A program made the translations under genes and the position numbers. A stretch of DNA of 64,000 nt, from contig NC_039494.1 of NCBI RefSeq assembly GCF_003590095.1, positions 1,488,001 to 1,552,000 of the forward strand, written 5' to 3'. The notes under the pieces were generated by a model. The model did not search any database. It worked only from the letters and a program-made list of their open reading frames with translations, and was not told the DNA's origin. The first letter of the stretch is position 1; every line of letters starts with the position of its first letter. Source of the DNA: Trichoplusia ni (Eukaryota > Arthropoda > Insecta > Lepidoptera > Noctuidae). Below, in pieces: positions 50,483 through 64,000 of the stretch.

Positions 50483-52289
50483 ATTTAATTCCTTAGTGTA
50501 ACATAAAACAGATTCTATCGATCTATCTCAATGAAATTTTAATCTGAAACTAAGTTGTAATGTTGGGACATCAAGGTCACTCATGTAAAAGTATAGAGAA
50601 ATTTAAATCATTTTGCTCTTCTGTAAATTGAAACGCCTTTTTACCCCAGAAATAAATGCACAAGAGTTATTTTCAATACATATTTACGTTGTAAGACGGT
50701 TGTGAGTAAAGCGACGAGTCTGGAAGTTGGAGCGTTAAAGCGTGTCAGAATAGAGTCACATGCCGGATAATTTTAAACTGATCCTGTCGCTCGTAGCAAA
50801 TGTGAGGAATTTCCTATGAAATTGTAACCATGTTATGTGAACATATTTAAATGAGAGCTTAAACTTGTTAGGTAGGTACATAGAAAGCATGAATGAAGGA
50901 TTTTGTGAAGTTCTGTTTTACCGACGTATACTACGACGTTAGACAGATTTGACTTGGATTTTAGAAATTGTAATAGTCACTATGCGGCGTTAAATATCGA
51001 GAGATTAAAGCTGAAGAACATGTTCAGAATAAGTAGTCGCAGTACTAGGCTGTTCTTTTAAGACACATTACGAATTATAATTAATTTCAGTATAACAGTT
51101 TTAAAATTATACACATTTACCTAGCACTTATGAGGCGGTCATTGTGGTGCTAATTCTTCTTATATTTTATCTTAGTACAAAATAACAGCACTCCACCTAA
51201 AAGACAGGAAAAAAGGATACCTAACGCAATATTCATATATTCCACTGTTTACATTCACGTATCTGTTATGAAGTTGTCATATATTTCATAAGACTTTCTA
51301 TGTGTGTAATACAAATAAGCTCAGCTACAATCAAGTGCAAAAAGCTGCGATATATAGATAGGGCTATAACTCAGAGGCTCATCGTAATAAAAGGCATTCT
51401 TGCCTTACGTGCCTCGCACATAAACTACTCAGTTAATTATTGCTGGCAAGAAAAACATTTGGGGATTACCAAGTGTTTCATACATGATTTAACGATCGTC
51501 TAACGTAATGCTTTGATATTTGGGTGAAATGTATCCTGTATACATGTATTTAAGTTGCTAGAGATTTTCTAATTGCTATGATATTTATTTCATGTCTCGA
51601 TATCATTCATCTGATGACACCCAAATATGTTGTTTTAATTAAATTATTTAATAAAGACTATAGATACGATTAGTATGGGTTTTAACATCTTGCTACGACT
51701 TTACAAACCAAGTAATAAGAGAAACCGTGAGTTTAGCTGTGAAAAAGATGACGGCGGAAAAAAATTGAAGAACGTTCTTCTTTTCTTTATTTATGAAAAC
51801 ATTTAAACAAAATAGGATGAATAACCTGAATATAAAACCTTCTTTATTTCATTGTATCAAGCTTGTGTTACTCAAAATTATCTTAGAGGTAAATAAAAAA
51901 TAATCCACGTTGGAACAAAGCCGCAGCGAGCGCCCGAGGCCATAGGAGCGCAAAAGCATGTTTCTCTTATCCACCCTCCCATCCTTAGAGATATTCCTAT
52001 ATAATAATAGTTTATATTACTATCAGATTTGTCCTGAGAATAATAATAACATGAATTATTCATTTTTAATCTCGAACTAGCCGTTCTTTTTCTTATTATT
52101 TATTTTCGTGCTTATCAACGTGACTGGTATAATTATTTAACGTCAGCGATGTTTTTCTCTGTCTTACGCTAAAAATAAAAAATAATTATGCTACAAAGCA
52201 GGTTGATTAATAAATCAATAAAATAGAAACATCAATTTGTAAATCACGATAGTACCAAACTTTTCATCATTACAGCTTGTTTCACTCTC

Positions 52290-52450
52290 AGATGCTGCGT
52301 GGTTAGGACCCATTATAATAGGTAATGGGTCGGTGGGTAGTAGAAAGTAGGTCGACTAGGAAGTGGCTTTGATGCTTAACAGGATCAGATCCAAAAACTC
52401 TGTAATCCGACCCGAGCATAGTGAGAAAGCCATACCATAGTACGATGACG
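52290..52450 (+). repeat. Degenerate relative of the 3' half of the 5S-headed SINE
   Basis: The end reads CCGACCCGAGCATAGTGAGA, then AAGCC and ACGATGACG. These line up with CCGACCCCAACATAGTTGGG, AAAAGGCTAGG and CGATGATGAT of the element at 3.7-4.1 kb. The upstream part is too diverged to bound well. Confidence 0.45.
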
Positions 52451-52793
52451 CTGTAGTATTTAGTGGTTTCTTAGGTTTACGCGAAAGTTAGACATTGATT
52501 GTCTGCCCGTGACCATGATACCTGCAAAGGTTTCGAAACGTCGGGAACTAAAATCTAAAATTAAACCGCGATAAAATCCGTAAAAGTAGTTTCATTTCGC
52601 TGTAGTATTTGTTAATAAACTGTTTACCTCAGTCCACGCACAAACTACGGCGATTTGATACAAGTATTTTGTAGACAGCACTCATGCTATGCGCATTTCC
52701 ATGATCGCAATAATTATTACACAAAGGGTTACTCATGTGACCTATTTGTACTTTGGAATCGGATAGCATAAATACACACGCATAACTACTACT

Positions 52794-52846
52794 AGGTATG
52801 TCTATGTTTACGCATTGTATGGGTATGTATATGTATGTGTATGTTA
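52794..52846 (+). repeat. TATG-rich simple repeat
   Basis: It has interrupted TATG units (GGTATGTCTATG, GGGTATGTATATGTATGTGT). It is a short degenerate microsatellite with no wider context. Confidence 0.6.
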
Positions 52847-54821
52847 TCCCACAGAGTCATTACCTATTCCCACGTCGAGTTGTTGTTTACTTTTTACTGA
52901 AGTAAAATTACATAGGACTATTATTTGTTCTCTTTGTCATAGCCGCTGATACGGGTAGTTTTGTTGTTTAACAAAACACACGGCTATTTACATGGAAAGT
53001 TGGCAGACAGAGGCTATATTTCGACCACACAAACCCTTAATCTTGACTTAACTTCGTAGAACTGGATAACTTTGAATTTTGTAGATTTGGTTTTGTTTGA
53101 CATGCTGCTTTACTTAGCTTTGAAAGGGTGAATGATTTTATGATTTAAATTTTTGTTACGTCTGAATCTGAAATTTGATTTCTTAGTTACAAATTCAAAG
53201 TCAATTATGAATTTTCCGTAGATACTTTTTCTTAGAGAATTAATATGGTGTGAACGTAAGTATTTTAGAGAATACATATAATTATTTTTATAGAAATACA
53301 GTAATTTCGTTCGTAATTTCCGTAAAAATAGACTAAAGAGAAACAAACTGGTTTGTTTTCTTCTCTCTCTATCTTCAAATTTATTTGTCACCGAATAAAT
53401 GTTGTCCTAGCTCATACTATTCATAAGATACAGCCTGGTGTCGGACGGACACACAGTGGAGACTTAGTTACACAGTTCCTGTTTTACCATGTACGTACAG
53501 GACACTAAAAATCTAGAGTTAGTTAAATAGTTGCTACCTCTGTCAACATTTCTAACGAAGGGACATCGAGGTAATTTAACGAGAAGGTACACTCACATCC
53601 ACATGTACGCCACCTAAATCCTTAGTCAGTATTGTGCAAACCTTTCTAGTAAATTAGCGGTATGCAGGTACGTAAATATTCGTTCATTTGAGTTTCTGCT
53701 GGATAAAACGAAGGCATTCGAGTTTGTATTTGATTTTCGCAGCCTGGTTTTGACTGAATACGCGTATATATGTAGATGGTTTGAATTAGATCATTAAGCA
53801 TTATTTAAACCTTCGATGTATTTTTTGTTTATCATGATTTAACAACAATATTTGTTCAGTACCTGCTTTTGATAATTTTCCTAACGCAGATCAGATATAT
53901 TTATTTAATATATCATGTCGAAGAATAAAGGGGTCGACCGTTAAAACTAAACGTGCCTAGAAACATATATTTTATATTGACAAAATACTCATGCCCAATA
54001 TGACTGTAAATATCATCGTTAGATATATGAAATCGGATTTAGCTCTAACCAAAGCGTTTACTAGAGCGTTCACTAAAGACTCCTTTAAAAAGGCCTGATT
54101 ACTCGTGAACAAATAAGTAACGATCCGATAGCTGCAATAGTTGAGCGTGTGGCTTCCTGTAGACTGTGCGCTGTTCGGTTTGTTCACCCGCTTGTATTGT
54201 ACTCCTACGTTCAATGCTTCTACGATCCTAGTGGGGTATTTCGATATGGGATTTAATTACCGACTGGCCAAACACAAAAACAAAAGCTGCCCGAATATTG
54301 TAACAAAAGAAAGTAGAACTTCACAATACAGTACATAAAACTCACAATAGTAATAGTTGCTAGAGCAGCTTTACGTGATCCCCTTCATATTCACCAAATA
54401 ATCTTTTGAGTGCATTTTGCACGAAATCAGAAAGCTGACAAAAATGGCCCATTTAAAATCACATTATTCATTCAGCAAAAAAGCTCTCGCGAAGATTGGC
54501 CAATTTATTCTCACTTTAAAAATCAATTGATGTGTGCATCCAGACAAAATGGAGATTTCAATGCAATTGTGTTCCACATTTGAAATGCAAGACTCTTCTA
54601 AGACGAGATTACGGTTTATAGCTGCAAAAGCTATTATCACAAATTATATTATTACTGGCACAAAATAGTTTTCATTTAGCATATAAATTAAAAATCTTGC
54701 ACAGCAGAAAAGCAATTACATATTATTTAAATGAAAAACTTTTACAAGTTTCATCTTAAAATAAAACTTGCGTGAAACACCATTAAGCGGCGGTTTAAAC
54801 CAATTAACATATAAGTAAGTT

Positions 54822-54897
54822 CTGTTGCTAGTTACTGCGACCGGGACTTGAGCTTTCAAGCACAAGCTTAAGTTATAATCATCCAACTTAGCAACAG
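54822..54897. repeat. Perfect-ended hairpin element, possibly tRNA-like SINE remnant
   Basis: CTGTTGCTA at 54822-54830 is exactly complementary to TAGCAACAG at 54889-54897, and GTT/AAC extends the stem past a one-base bulge. Inside, ACTTGAGCTT (54846-54855) pairs with AAGCTTAAGT (54864-54873) with a single G-T, around an 8-nt loop. The minus strand also shows weak A- and B-box-like arms (TTGCTAAGTTGGATGA and GCTCAAGTCCCGG). Confidence 0.5.
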
Positions 54898-57800
54898 CGA
54901 AACTATGAGCCTATAACATATGGACATGGAATTTGCATACACAACATGGCAACTAGTGAACTGAATTTGCCTATTTTAATCTTTGATCTCAACAGGTATT
55001 TATAATAATAGATTGTGCCATCACCTATCCCCGTTCCAATATTAATGAGGTCTAAAATCAGCGTAAATATCGTTATTCCATCTCATTTGCTCGAATGCTA
55101 ATTAAGTTCTAATAAGTTTTGGGATATGGATTTGTCAGTATTTCACTACGTATTTGGCAGTGTCATTAGATTCCATTTAATGTAACAGTTAGCTACTTCG
55201 TGATTCAGTACCTAATCTATTTTGCGCTATAAATTTTTACCGTTTATTTAAAGAATAAAGATTTGTGTCAAACTCATATAATATTAAACCTTTAGGATAT
55301 AAAACAATGCTCTTAGCCGCTCCATCATTTGGGTCGCTGAAATACACTTAACCCCTTTACTTGTGAAAATATTTTACGAATGTGTTAGAAAAACAGTGTC
55401 TGGAATATCCTTTTCTTTTATATTAATGGAACAGCTTCAAATAGTTTCTTTTAAAGACGTTAATGTACAGAAAAACTAAATAATAATAATAGGTAATTTG
55501 TTTCTCTGTAAAAACCTGAAAAAAAATATACTCATACATTTACCGTATCCACAAAGCCCCTATGGTTAAAGCAGAGAAAGATCGATGTGGCGCCCTTTAA
55601 AAATCCCGAGGAGTAAATCGTTGACACGTCACACCTCCTTGAGACAACCTAAGCACGTTATAAAGTACAACATTCTTCACGCAGAGTGTTAGAACACGCC
55701 CTTAATCTCCGTAATTTGGGGCCGCGCGCCTGTTACATGTGTGACGTGAAATTTTAACGATTTGTAGAATCAAGGATATATACCTATACAACATGATAAC
55801 ATAAAGCCTTAAGCTTAGTAGGTGTTATCTTTGAAGTGCCTTTACAGTTTCATTAGTACGACATTATGTTATAACATAACAGGTATGCTTTCATCCTTAA
55901 CGAGCAAAGGGAGTGCTCTAAGACACCTACGTACAATACACTTTTATTTCTCCACAACCCTGATAGAATAAATGGATAATCTATTCTGTATCAAGTAGAC
56001 GCCTACAAATTATGTTCTAGTACTTATCTCTCTCTCTATCTAGATACAAGCCTTAATGGAAAAGTTAACACTGAGAGCAACATAGTTTACAAGCTGATCT
56101 TTTTAAGAAAAACCAAGTTGTATATGCTTATCGCAGGATGAAACTTGAGGCTAGCAAAAAGTATTTTACGGCTAACCGCGCAACCTGATGCTAAAAGCGC
56201 CAAACTAATTTCCATTATGCAATATTTAAGTTGCATGCAATTTAGGAAGCTTGTTCTGTGTTTAGACGTGGATAAAAGCTGTTTACTAGCTGGGAAAGTG
56301 GCGGATTTTTGCCAAGAAAATAGAAAATACTCTGTACTACGGCAGGATTTGACTACACGATTTTGTTTTTATCCACAAAAGAACTAATGAAATGAACCTG
56401 TTCACGTATACTTTGATGTTTAAAGTGATTTTAAAGTCTTCATCGTTCATTTTGATAAGAATATGGAAGCTGAAGATTATAAAATAACCCAATTGAGTTA
56501 CAGTACAAAATACTAACTTATTTATTTTAAAAATAGTCTTTAAACTAAGTAAGAATAAAAGAAAACCATTAAAGATGTTCAAATCATGCCTCACACAGTG
56601 GAAGAAAACATCGTGAGGAAAACTGGAGGTTAACCCCCATTTTAACAAGCATAGTGATTGATGCTTGTTCCTTTAGGTGGGTGGAAGTCTTTCCCTAACC
56701 AGTGAGATTTCATACAATAAAGTATGAAAAAGCAAAAATATTATTCTAACAAAATACTTACGCTTCAAGCACTTCAATACGAAGGCCGAGTTTCGAGAAC
56801 ATTATTTTTACCGTTCGTCCTTGAGGATATTGTCTTCTGTATCGAGGCTCAATCGTGACCATTTTCCTACTGCTTATCCCATTTTTATATCCCATCCTGT
56901 TCATAATCCGTCCACTTTGCTTTAATGCTTATTACAAAGCCACTTTATTTTTATTTAATGTTCGTCTGAGAAATAAAAAATGCCGGATATGTATCAGTTA
57001 CTGAACATCCTTTGCGAACGGGAAAGATAAAAGGAAATGAACGGTCTTTATAAGATCTTCCTACTTAAGAGCTTTGTTTGTATAAATACAGGACATACTG
57101 AGTATATTTGACGAAGTAATTTCATAGAGCTTAAATTCATAATTAATGATTTTTTTGGTATTGAAATAATTACGGTTAGGTTTTTTTTTATAATTTCCGA
57201 ATTGTTTTTTCTTCGAATAGGTATGTTTATAAACATTATTGAGCTGTGTTCCACACCAGTGTACTGTATATTTACAAATTCTAGGACGCTTTATTTTGAT
57301 TTAGTGATACTGCTTAAATTATATTCAGAAGCAATCTACAAAGAAAAAACACCATTTTCATTTTATCAAGTCACATAATACTTTTTTTTAAATTCACACT
57401 GATTGTGCTCTTTATGCTGTAAAAAATTTTCACTTCTTCATAGCACCCGTCGCCGTCCGCCGCGTTTCATCTTCCTCGTCCCAAAATGACGATACAAATA
57501 CATATTATTCCACTTCAACGTCACCGCCCAAAAAGGTTGTTATCTTTGCAAGTTTTTGAGGAGCTACATTCTTCAAAGTAATGCGACGAATATATTCGAG
57601 GATAAATTCCAACTTACATACGATAACAGAAAGTCTTAACAAGTCGTGTAAAGCTATTTATTTTCTCAACTTTACAAAGAGTGAGCAGTTAATTTCCTTG
57701 TTGTCGTCGTATTTTAATAGCTTAGATATATAATTTGTTAAAAAACATCACTAGAAAATAAATCAACCTTAATCTCCTTACTCTCTCACGGGATGTTATA

Positions 57801-60800
57801 AATTTGCTTTCAGGAAAAAATAAATGTTTAGGTGCTTATTGGGCTTAAGGAAACTCGACACAAATAACTCTTCTCCACTTTGCCTTCTTTGTTCGATTCA
57901 GCGTGTTAATAGCATTAATAAAAAAATACAAGGACCAAATTAAGATTAATATTAAAGAAAAAGATTTCCGTTTAATAAAACACAGTTTACGCGATCATTT
58001 GTCTTTGTCACGATCAACAGTAGATGGAGCAAGATCCGTCTATCAGACCTAAAAAGGGTACTTTGTGCCAAACACAGTTGACCTAAAAAAATAAGTCTAT
58101 ATTTTTAACTGGAAAAGTAAAGGTGTTCCGCTTCCTGAGCTTAATATTACATCGCCATTTCTATTATACTTACAACTCGTAAAATGTTAAAAAGAACTGC
58201 CGAGGTGCACGCAATTAAGTTTGATGTTAATTTTGTATTTAAGCGTTCTCTCACTTCATAAAAATGTAACAGTAATTAAAAATAAACCCGCTACATTCAT
58301 GTGAATATTCCAACATGAAATTTGTAAACTTCTTGCTTATTAATATTTACGCTGTCACATTTAAAACTTGCAAGGGTAAACATACACAAGTATTAAATTA
58401 ATGAGTTATTAACATATCACATTACTAACAACTTATTTTTAAAAGACTTCTGCTATAATCTATTTTTCGAAACATTCAATTCACATAAACACAGAGCACC
58501 CATACTAAAAACAAGGATTTATGGATCGCAATGATAAAATAGCTGCACGTCGACACTGTACTAATTGATGTAGCTATGTATTCCACTTGACTATACGTAC
58601 ATTAATATCTGAATATACGTATGCTAGGAGAAAATGCTAACAATAATCAGTAAGATTTCAATGAGATAAATATTACAAGATTCAATTACTGAGGTTGATA
58701 ATGGTTAATTGAAATTGCCATTGCACTGTGTATCCTTTACAAAACACTGCGGGGGTTCGCATTCTAGTTTCCAAAATAACTGTGAACCAAGCTCAACAAA
58801 TATTAAACGTCTTACAAAACCCATATCACATCGTTTGCATTGCGATTACAAATCCGATTCGACAAACGGAGCCGGAATGCCAATTTAAAAAGATTACTAT
58901 GAACAAATTTCATTCTTTGGCAAATGATAGATTCAAATGAGGAAATCTAAATTCAATGATTGCCCACGTTCCGTGACTTCCGTGCCTAAAAAGTAAAAGA
59001 TTCCCGTTAAAAATTCTCGAGGGATATCAAATAACCGACGGTTTTGACATTTGTCTGATATTAAGAAGATGTTTAAATCTTTGCATAACGCACCCTGGTC
59101 TGGTAGACCATTCAGAGAATAAATTCGGATATTAATCGAACTGGTGATTTACTGAATATCACCGCATTAAGAATTTATCATTTGTAGCATACTACTTGCT
59201 CTGTGTACGTAACATACGAACAAAGTAAAAGGCTAAGTGTACACAATAATATAGAACAACCCTAAGTGGCGCTATACACGAGGGCTGCGGTCGAGAGTTA
59301 GTATTATCTGACCGTCTTAACGTAATGAGTTGGTCGCTATTTGCCCCCTACTTAAGATTGTAATTAATCTAACTTATCCACCCATACTTTGGTTTGGGTA
59401 CTAGCAATCTATTTAGTTAAGATAAACTCGCCATTATGTATCTATTTGCGTAACTTAATACATGTGGGAGACCGCTGCCTTGTATATATTCTGAGCCTAG
59501 AAATAAGCTAGACGTCTGGTCGAAAACCGCTTAATATATCCCAATAAAACCGCTCTTTATGTATCAAGGTTAAGTGATCGTTAACGTTTCTACTTTTACA
59601 AAAGAACTGACGTCACAAATAATAAAACCTAACCCATCTTATAGATTATACATGAGCTGGCTGTAGATACATAAGTCGGTACTTCACGCTAACGAAACTG
59701 GATTCGAAGAGTTTAGGTGTTTATTTGTGAAAAGGTCCGCTGTTTTTACAGCCCCATAAAAATTACACCGACGAATCGTTTGATTTGGCTGATAAGATTT
59801 TTATTGCGAATATATGGCAATTACTTTTTACACACAAAATAAAATATCTGCGATTTTATCGAGTCCATAATATGTTCTTATATATTCTCATTCAGACTAG
59901 TATCAACCGCGTCGAGTAACGTAAATGCTGGTGGAATACTAAAAGCATTCTAAAGATACTTTCTGACAGTCTTCGAGTTCACTTATTCAAGGACGTGACG
60001 TAGTAAGTTTAATGAGAACAAGCGCTAGCTTCTTTCGGCCTTTGCTGTAAGAATGTTCGCGACCTAAAAACTCTTTCAGCCATATTCAAGTATCGGCGGC
60101 TCTCGAACTTATCTTCATTAATCAAACAACTTCACCCAAAGCTTTTAATACAAACACATCTGATGAAAGTTTTTTGTAGTTTTATTTATGTCCTCCTTTT
60201 GTAAACTGAAATGTCAAAACAATATTGAAAACGAAACAACACTAAACTGAGATGAAAAATTATGTGAATATAGTTTGTTAAAATAATACAAAAACATGTA
60301 CAAGTAAAATTAATTTTACGATATGTGCATGACCATCAGTTAATTTATGTACTAACTGGACACTAAACACAATGCTTGATATCTCTGGAAAAGCAAGCGA
60401 ATAACTGTTAAAAGGGATCTTTGCTACGGCGTAGCGACACAGCTGGCTACGAAACCATAAGTTTAGCCGAGCTTGTCACGATCCTAACCGATGTTTACCG
60501 TCGTAGCTTTGATTCAAATTTAAGAGTTCTTACATTTTGTTATAATAGATCTATTCTTGTTAGGAAAAAAAAACCTACACTTTATTTATTCAGGTAAAAA
60601 GATCACGTCCTAAGGGATATTTTATCCTAAAAACTTCCCCAGAAAATACATTGACAAAATCAGCCACGAAAGATATCACTAACACCACGTTTTTGTATTT
60701 GATTAGAAGTGTACCTTCTTAAGCAGGATTTATCAAAAATATGTACTAAGCTCTCGATATATCATAATAAGCCTTCAAATTATGTAGGTAAGCATTACAA

Positions 60801-63334
60801 TAGCACAAGGAGAACAAGATAAGCACAAACTAAGTTAAACCCCTACAGATAACGCCCTTAGTCATTTTTGATAACCAACATCTGCGAGAGGTTAACAAAA
60901 ACTCATTAAAGGATTCCGTCTTTAACAACTTCAAGATAACCGTCGTCGGTATTAAGCCTTTATGTTTCACGGCAAAAGGCTCTTTTTGTACCTCTATAGA
61001 AAACGTCCGCTCTCGTATCGATTTTATCCAGCCGAATTTCTTCTCTGATTTATGATACCTAGCTTTCACTTCCCAATGTTGTGTCGCGGTAAACTCGACA
61101 ATAGAATTATAATGACTTTGTAAAACGGCACGTGACAAATTACAAACATTCAAATGCGGATTTATTGTTTCGCTGTTGTTACCTGAATATAAAACGAGGA
61201 TGCTCTGAATGTGACGCGTAGAGCTGCGAGCGTTTATGTGAGACCTAGGAAATGCTGATTTCATTTTACCGTGGTTTGCTAAATAGCATTACTTGTTTCT
61301 ATGAAGTCACAAAGAAGAAAATTAAGTTTTTATACTTGTATTCTCTTTTATAATAGAATTCCTGTCAGAAGGAAATTGGTTTTATATAAGCGTATTAAAC
61401 ATGTATTGATAAAACATCAATTCGCGCTAGATATTGTGGTGTACGCAGCGGATATTTTTATTTTTCTTTATGTAGGTTAAGCGTGATATAACCCACCGGC
61501 CGTACTCTGCCAATAACGTCATTGGCATTTTACTACGTCGCCGTTTGTCACACACTTTTTTGTTTATCAAGTCTATATTTTACGATCCTGAAGGCGTCAC
61601 ATAGTGTTTGCAATTTAGGAAAAGGGTGATTTAGCTTCCACCGTAACTCTGAAACTACATTTAATCTTGGTAAGAAAACTACAAAGTTTGTCCAAAAGAC
61701 TGTCACATAAAAATACAATCATAAACAAAAGTGCAAACAGATGTGAATTATCTAATTTACTCAAGCTTATAACGCCAATTAATCATAGTTAACAATGGTA
61801 CTAAAACAGTTTACCAATACAGCTTGTTTGCAAACTACAAATTAATTCAATTAGAATGCATGTACGACCAACCCGATCAACTAAAAACAATTTACCATAG
61901 ATACGAGGAAAATTAAACGCGACCATAAATTACAGCGTTATATTTATAGTGGGAACGTGTAGATGATAAAAGGGGGAAGTTAAAAAGAGAAGTGGAAATA
62001 ATGAGCATTCCGAAGTGTATAAATATGAATGTGGAACTAGACGAGCGCATCGTTGCAATCTCAGCGCACGTGACGTGGTAGACAAGCTTGAACACTTCAA
62101 GATGGCAAGTGCAGGATCGGAAACACATGTTGTCGACGAGTTGCCTTAAAGCTCTAGATTCCTATTACACGATACAGTGGACATGTGAGTAAAGGACGGT
62201 GAAAGCATACTCCTAGAGAGATATGAAGGTTTATCTGTGGGGAATTCTGTATCAAGGAGTGTTTATTAATTTGTGGACAATTTCATTGTTACAAGTTACT
62301 TAAATGGAAAATCAAAATTTATTTAGCTATAATATCAGCGTTTTTGATTTACTTAAATAAAAAGCACAGCATTCGCAAAATATTTCGACTTATACTAAGG
62401 TGGTTCGAAAGTTAATATATCTCCGGTAAATTGAAGTTAAAATATCATTAGATTCGGGATCCTCAAAACCTTATTTAACCATATTTAAAATACGACCGCG
62501 TATTCGCGAGAAAGTTCAATTGCTTGCATAAAAGAAGCAACAATTGCTTAAAGTTAAACAGATTACGCTTGAGCCAAGTACCACAAATGCTTTGAACAAG
62601 AGCTTATATTTTTTATAGTCGGTAGAAAAGTCGCCCGTTATGCCAACTTTACATTTATTACTGCGACTTATGATAATAGTACTTACGCCGTCTACAGTGT
62701 CAAAACTTGTATAAGAATTATAGCGCAGTTTGTGTTTTTATGAGATGATGAAAATTCTAACGCAAATTTTGATTAACAAAGCCATTAACATCATTTATTT
62801 TAAACATGATACCTCTATAGTTATAATGGCTGCATTTGATTATAAACTAATACAGATATAGGTACATGTCAACTTACGAATCAATACAATGTATCTCCAA
62901 GTTATTAATCAAACGGATACCTGCAATAATTCCCACGTATCTCTGATTTAGTCGGATCCCCGGTATTATAATAACCCATTAATATACCAATACAATTTCA
63001 CGTTCACTTCACAATTTGATATTCAGCAACGAGTTCAAAGAAGTAATTTTGAAGGAAAGCGCGAGCACTGCTTAAGGGGAATATAATTATATTCAGAACT
63101 CGGTGAAATACAATACTCAGTTATTATTGCCTTAAGCAGCTTTTGACGTAACACTGAACATTGTTATATTACACATAAATCCGTGGAGCCTTTTCAACGA
63201 TACTACTTCCGAAGGAGTGGTGTTCATTTAATGGCTTGGAACTAATTAGTTGGAATGCAGCCAGCCAGCTAATAAGAATAAAAGTAACGCAAAAGCTGTA
63301 GGCTAAAACGCTTAGTGATAAAAACTAAGGATTC

Positions 63335-63425
63335 TTTTATCCCTGACTATTTCCTATCATTACTAACAGCAAAATCATTTTATATCCCTGTATATTTCCT
63401 ATCATTACTTACAAAAAAAAATATT
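63335..63425 (+). repeat. Tandem duplication, two units of about 45 bp
   Basis: Unit 1 (63335-63377) has TTTTATCCCTGACTATTTCC, then TATCATTACTAACA. Unit 2 (from 63378) has TTTATATCCCTGTATATTTC, then CTATCATTACTTACA. The copies differ at a few positions. The surroundings are AT-rich and non-coding. Confidence 0.65.
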
Positions 63426-64000
63426 TTATAGAACTCATCAGAATCTGTTTCATTAAACTTATAACTTAACCTACATTCCCTTGATTGATTTTTTTTTATC
63501 AAAGAACTTTTTATTCGTTACAAGAGAGCAATTAAATTTTTATGAATTATTTATTTATGCGGTAATGATTAAATCTCATCAGTCTCTGTCATAATAGACT
63601 TGTTGACAAAATTATTGCTTAAGATCTATTTGTGAAACGAAACAGTCAGTTTCAGTTAAATGTGACTAAAAAGCGTATCAAATAGATCATTTCTCGACTA
63701 CGCTTGAAAATTATTTACCCGAAAAAAAATACCTATCTTAATATAAGTGTATCGAGTATTTTTGCGTAGAAAATGAAAGCTTATACAAGAATCAACATTC
63801 ACACCGGAGCCGTGAATCCGAACTTATCCCGCAAGTACGAATAAATCAAAGTTTGCCGACAGTTTGCGATTTCAACTTTCTTTCACATTACGTTCCAACA
63901 ATTTCGTAATCTGATTTTTATGTCTGTGTAAGTTATCAGGCTGTTGTTTTCCTACGCATATTTTAATGTACCTATAAATGTATACGACTAAATATTTTAT

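Larger units (their letters stand above)
49387..64000. other. AT-rich DNA, no gene recognised
   Basis: It holds the SINE at 50.4 kb, the repeats at 52.3 and 52.8 kb, the hairpin at 54.8 kb and the tandem duplication at 63.3 kb. Open frames are short and unrelated to families I know. The longest is a 144-codon minus frame at 60830-61264, of unknown status. Confidence 0.5.

Noticed and set aside
60421..60515. CTACGGCGTAGC-type short palindromes
   Set aside because: Short, imperfect and without clear element boundaries. Not enough to call a feature.
1..64000. CRISPR arrays, operons, prokaryotic or endogenous viral genes
   Set aside because: No regularly spaced repeats, no gene strings and no viral protein motifs seen. 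The gene structure is eukaryotic throughout.

Overview
The window looks like nuclear DNA of a lepidopteran (moth or butterfly). It is AT-rich and intron-rich with GT-AG introns, and it is littered with short interspersed repeats of kinds I associate with Lepidoptera: tRNA-headed SINEs, a 5S rRNA-headed SINE with a GAT-repeat tail, and an RTE-clade non-LTR retrotransposon. Species cannot be fixed from sequence alone.

Left half (1594-33848, minus strand): one large gene encodes an NMDA-type ionotropic glutamate receptor subunit closest to the GluN3 (NR3) class. I could assemble 14 coding exons whose reading phases match at all 13 junctions. They give 4551 nt, or 1516 residues plus stop. The protein has a signal peptide, an amino-terminal domain (ATD), a two-part ligand-binding domain (S1, S2), transmembrane segments M1, M3 and M4 with the re-entrant pore loop M2, and a long cytoplasmic tail with a Pro-rich stretch followed by a predicted helix. 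Oddities are an Asn-rich insert of about 250 residues in the ATD with a furin-like site, an insert of about 50 residues in S1, a Gly-His pair at the pore N-site, and a 120-nt intron that can be retained in frame.

Nested gene (25443-27814, plus strand): intron 1 of the receptor gene (11.3 kb) holds, on the opposite strand, a complete four-exon gene for a 235-residue GNAT acetyltransferase of the insect arylalkylamine N-acetyltransferase-like group.

Right half (33.9-64 kb): no cellular gene could be recognised. It is AT-rich upstream or intergenic DNA with scattered repeats. The main feature is an almost complete RTE-clade retrotransposon on the minus strand (about 46229-49386), with endonuclease and reverse transcriptase domains and one visible frameshift in the RT domain. 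tRNA-type SINEs lie near 37.6, 39.9 and 50.4 kb, a hairpin or tRNA-like element at 54.8 kb, and a (TATG)-rich tract at 52.8 kb.

The receptor and acetyltransferase share a locus but no obvious pathway. Arylalkylamine acetyltransferases inactivate monoamines and the receptor would be glycine-gated, so any functional link is speculation. Exon edges come from splice consensus and phase matching. Repeat edges are approximate, and repeat family calls rest on recalled patterns.
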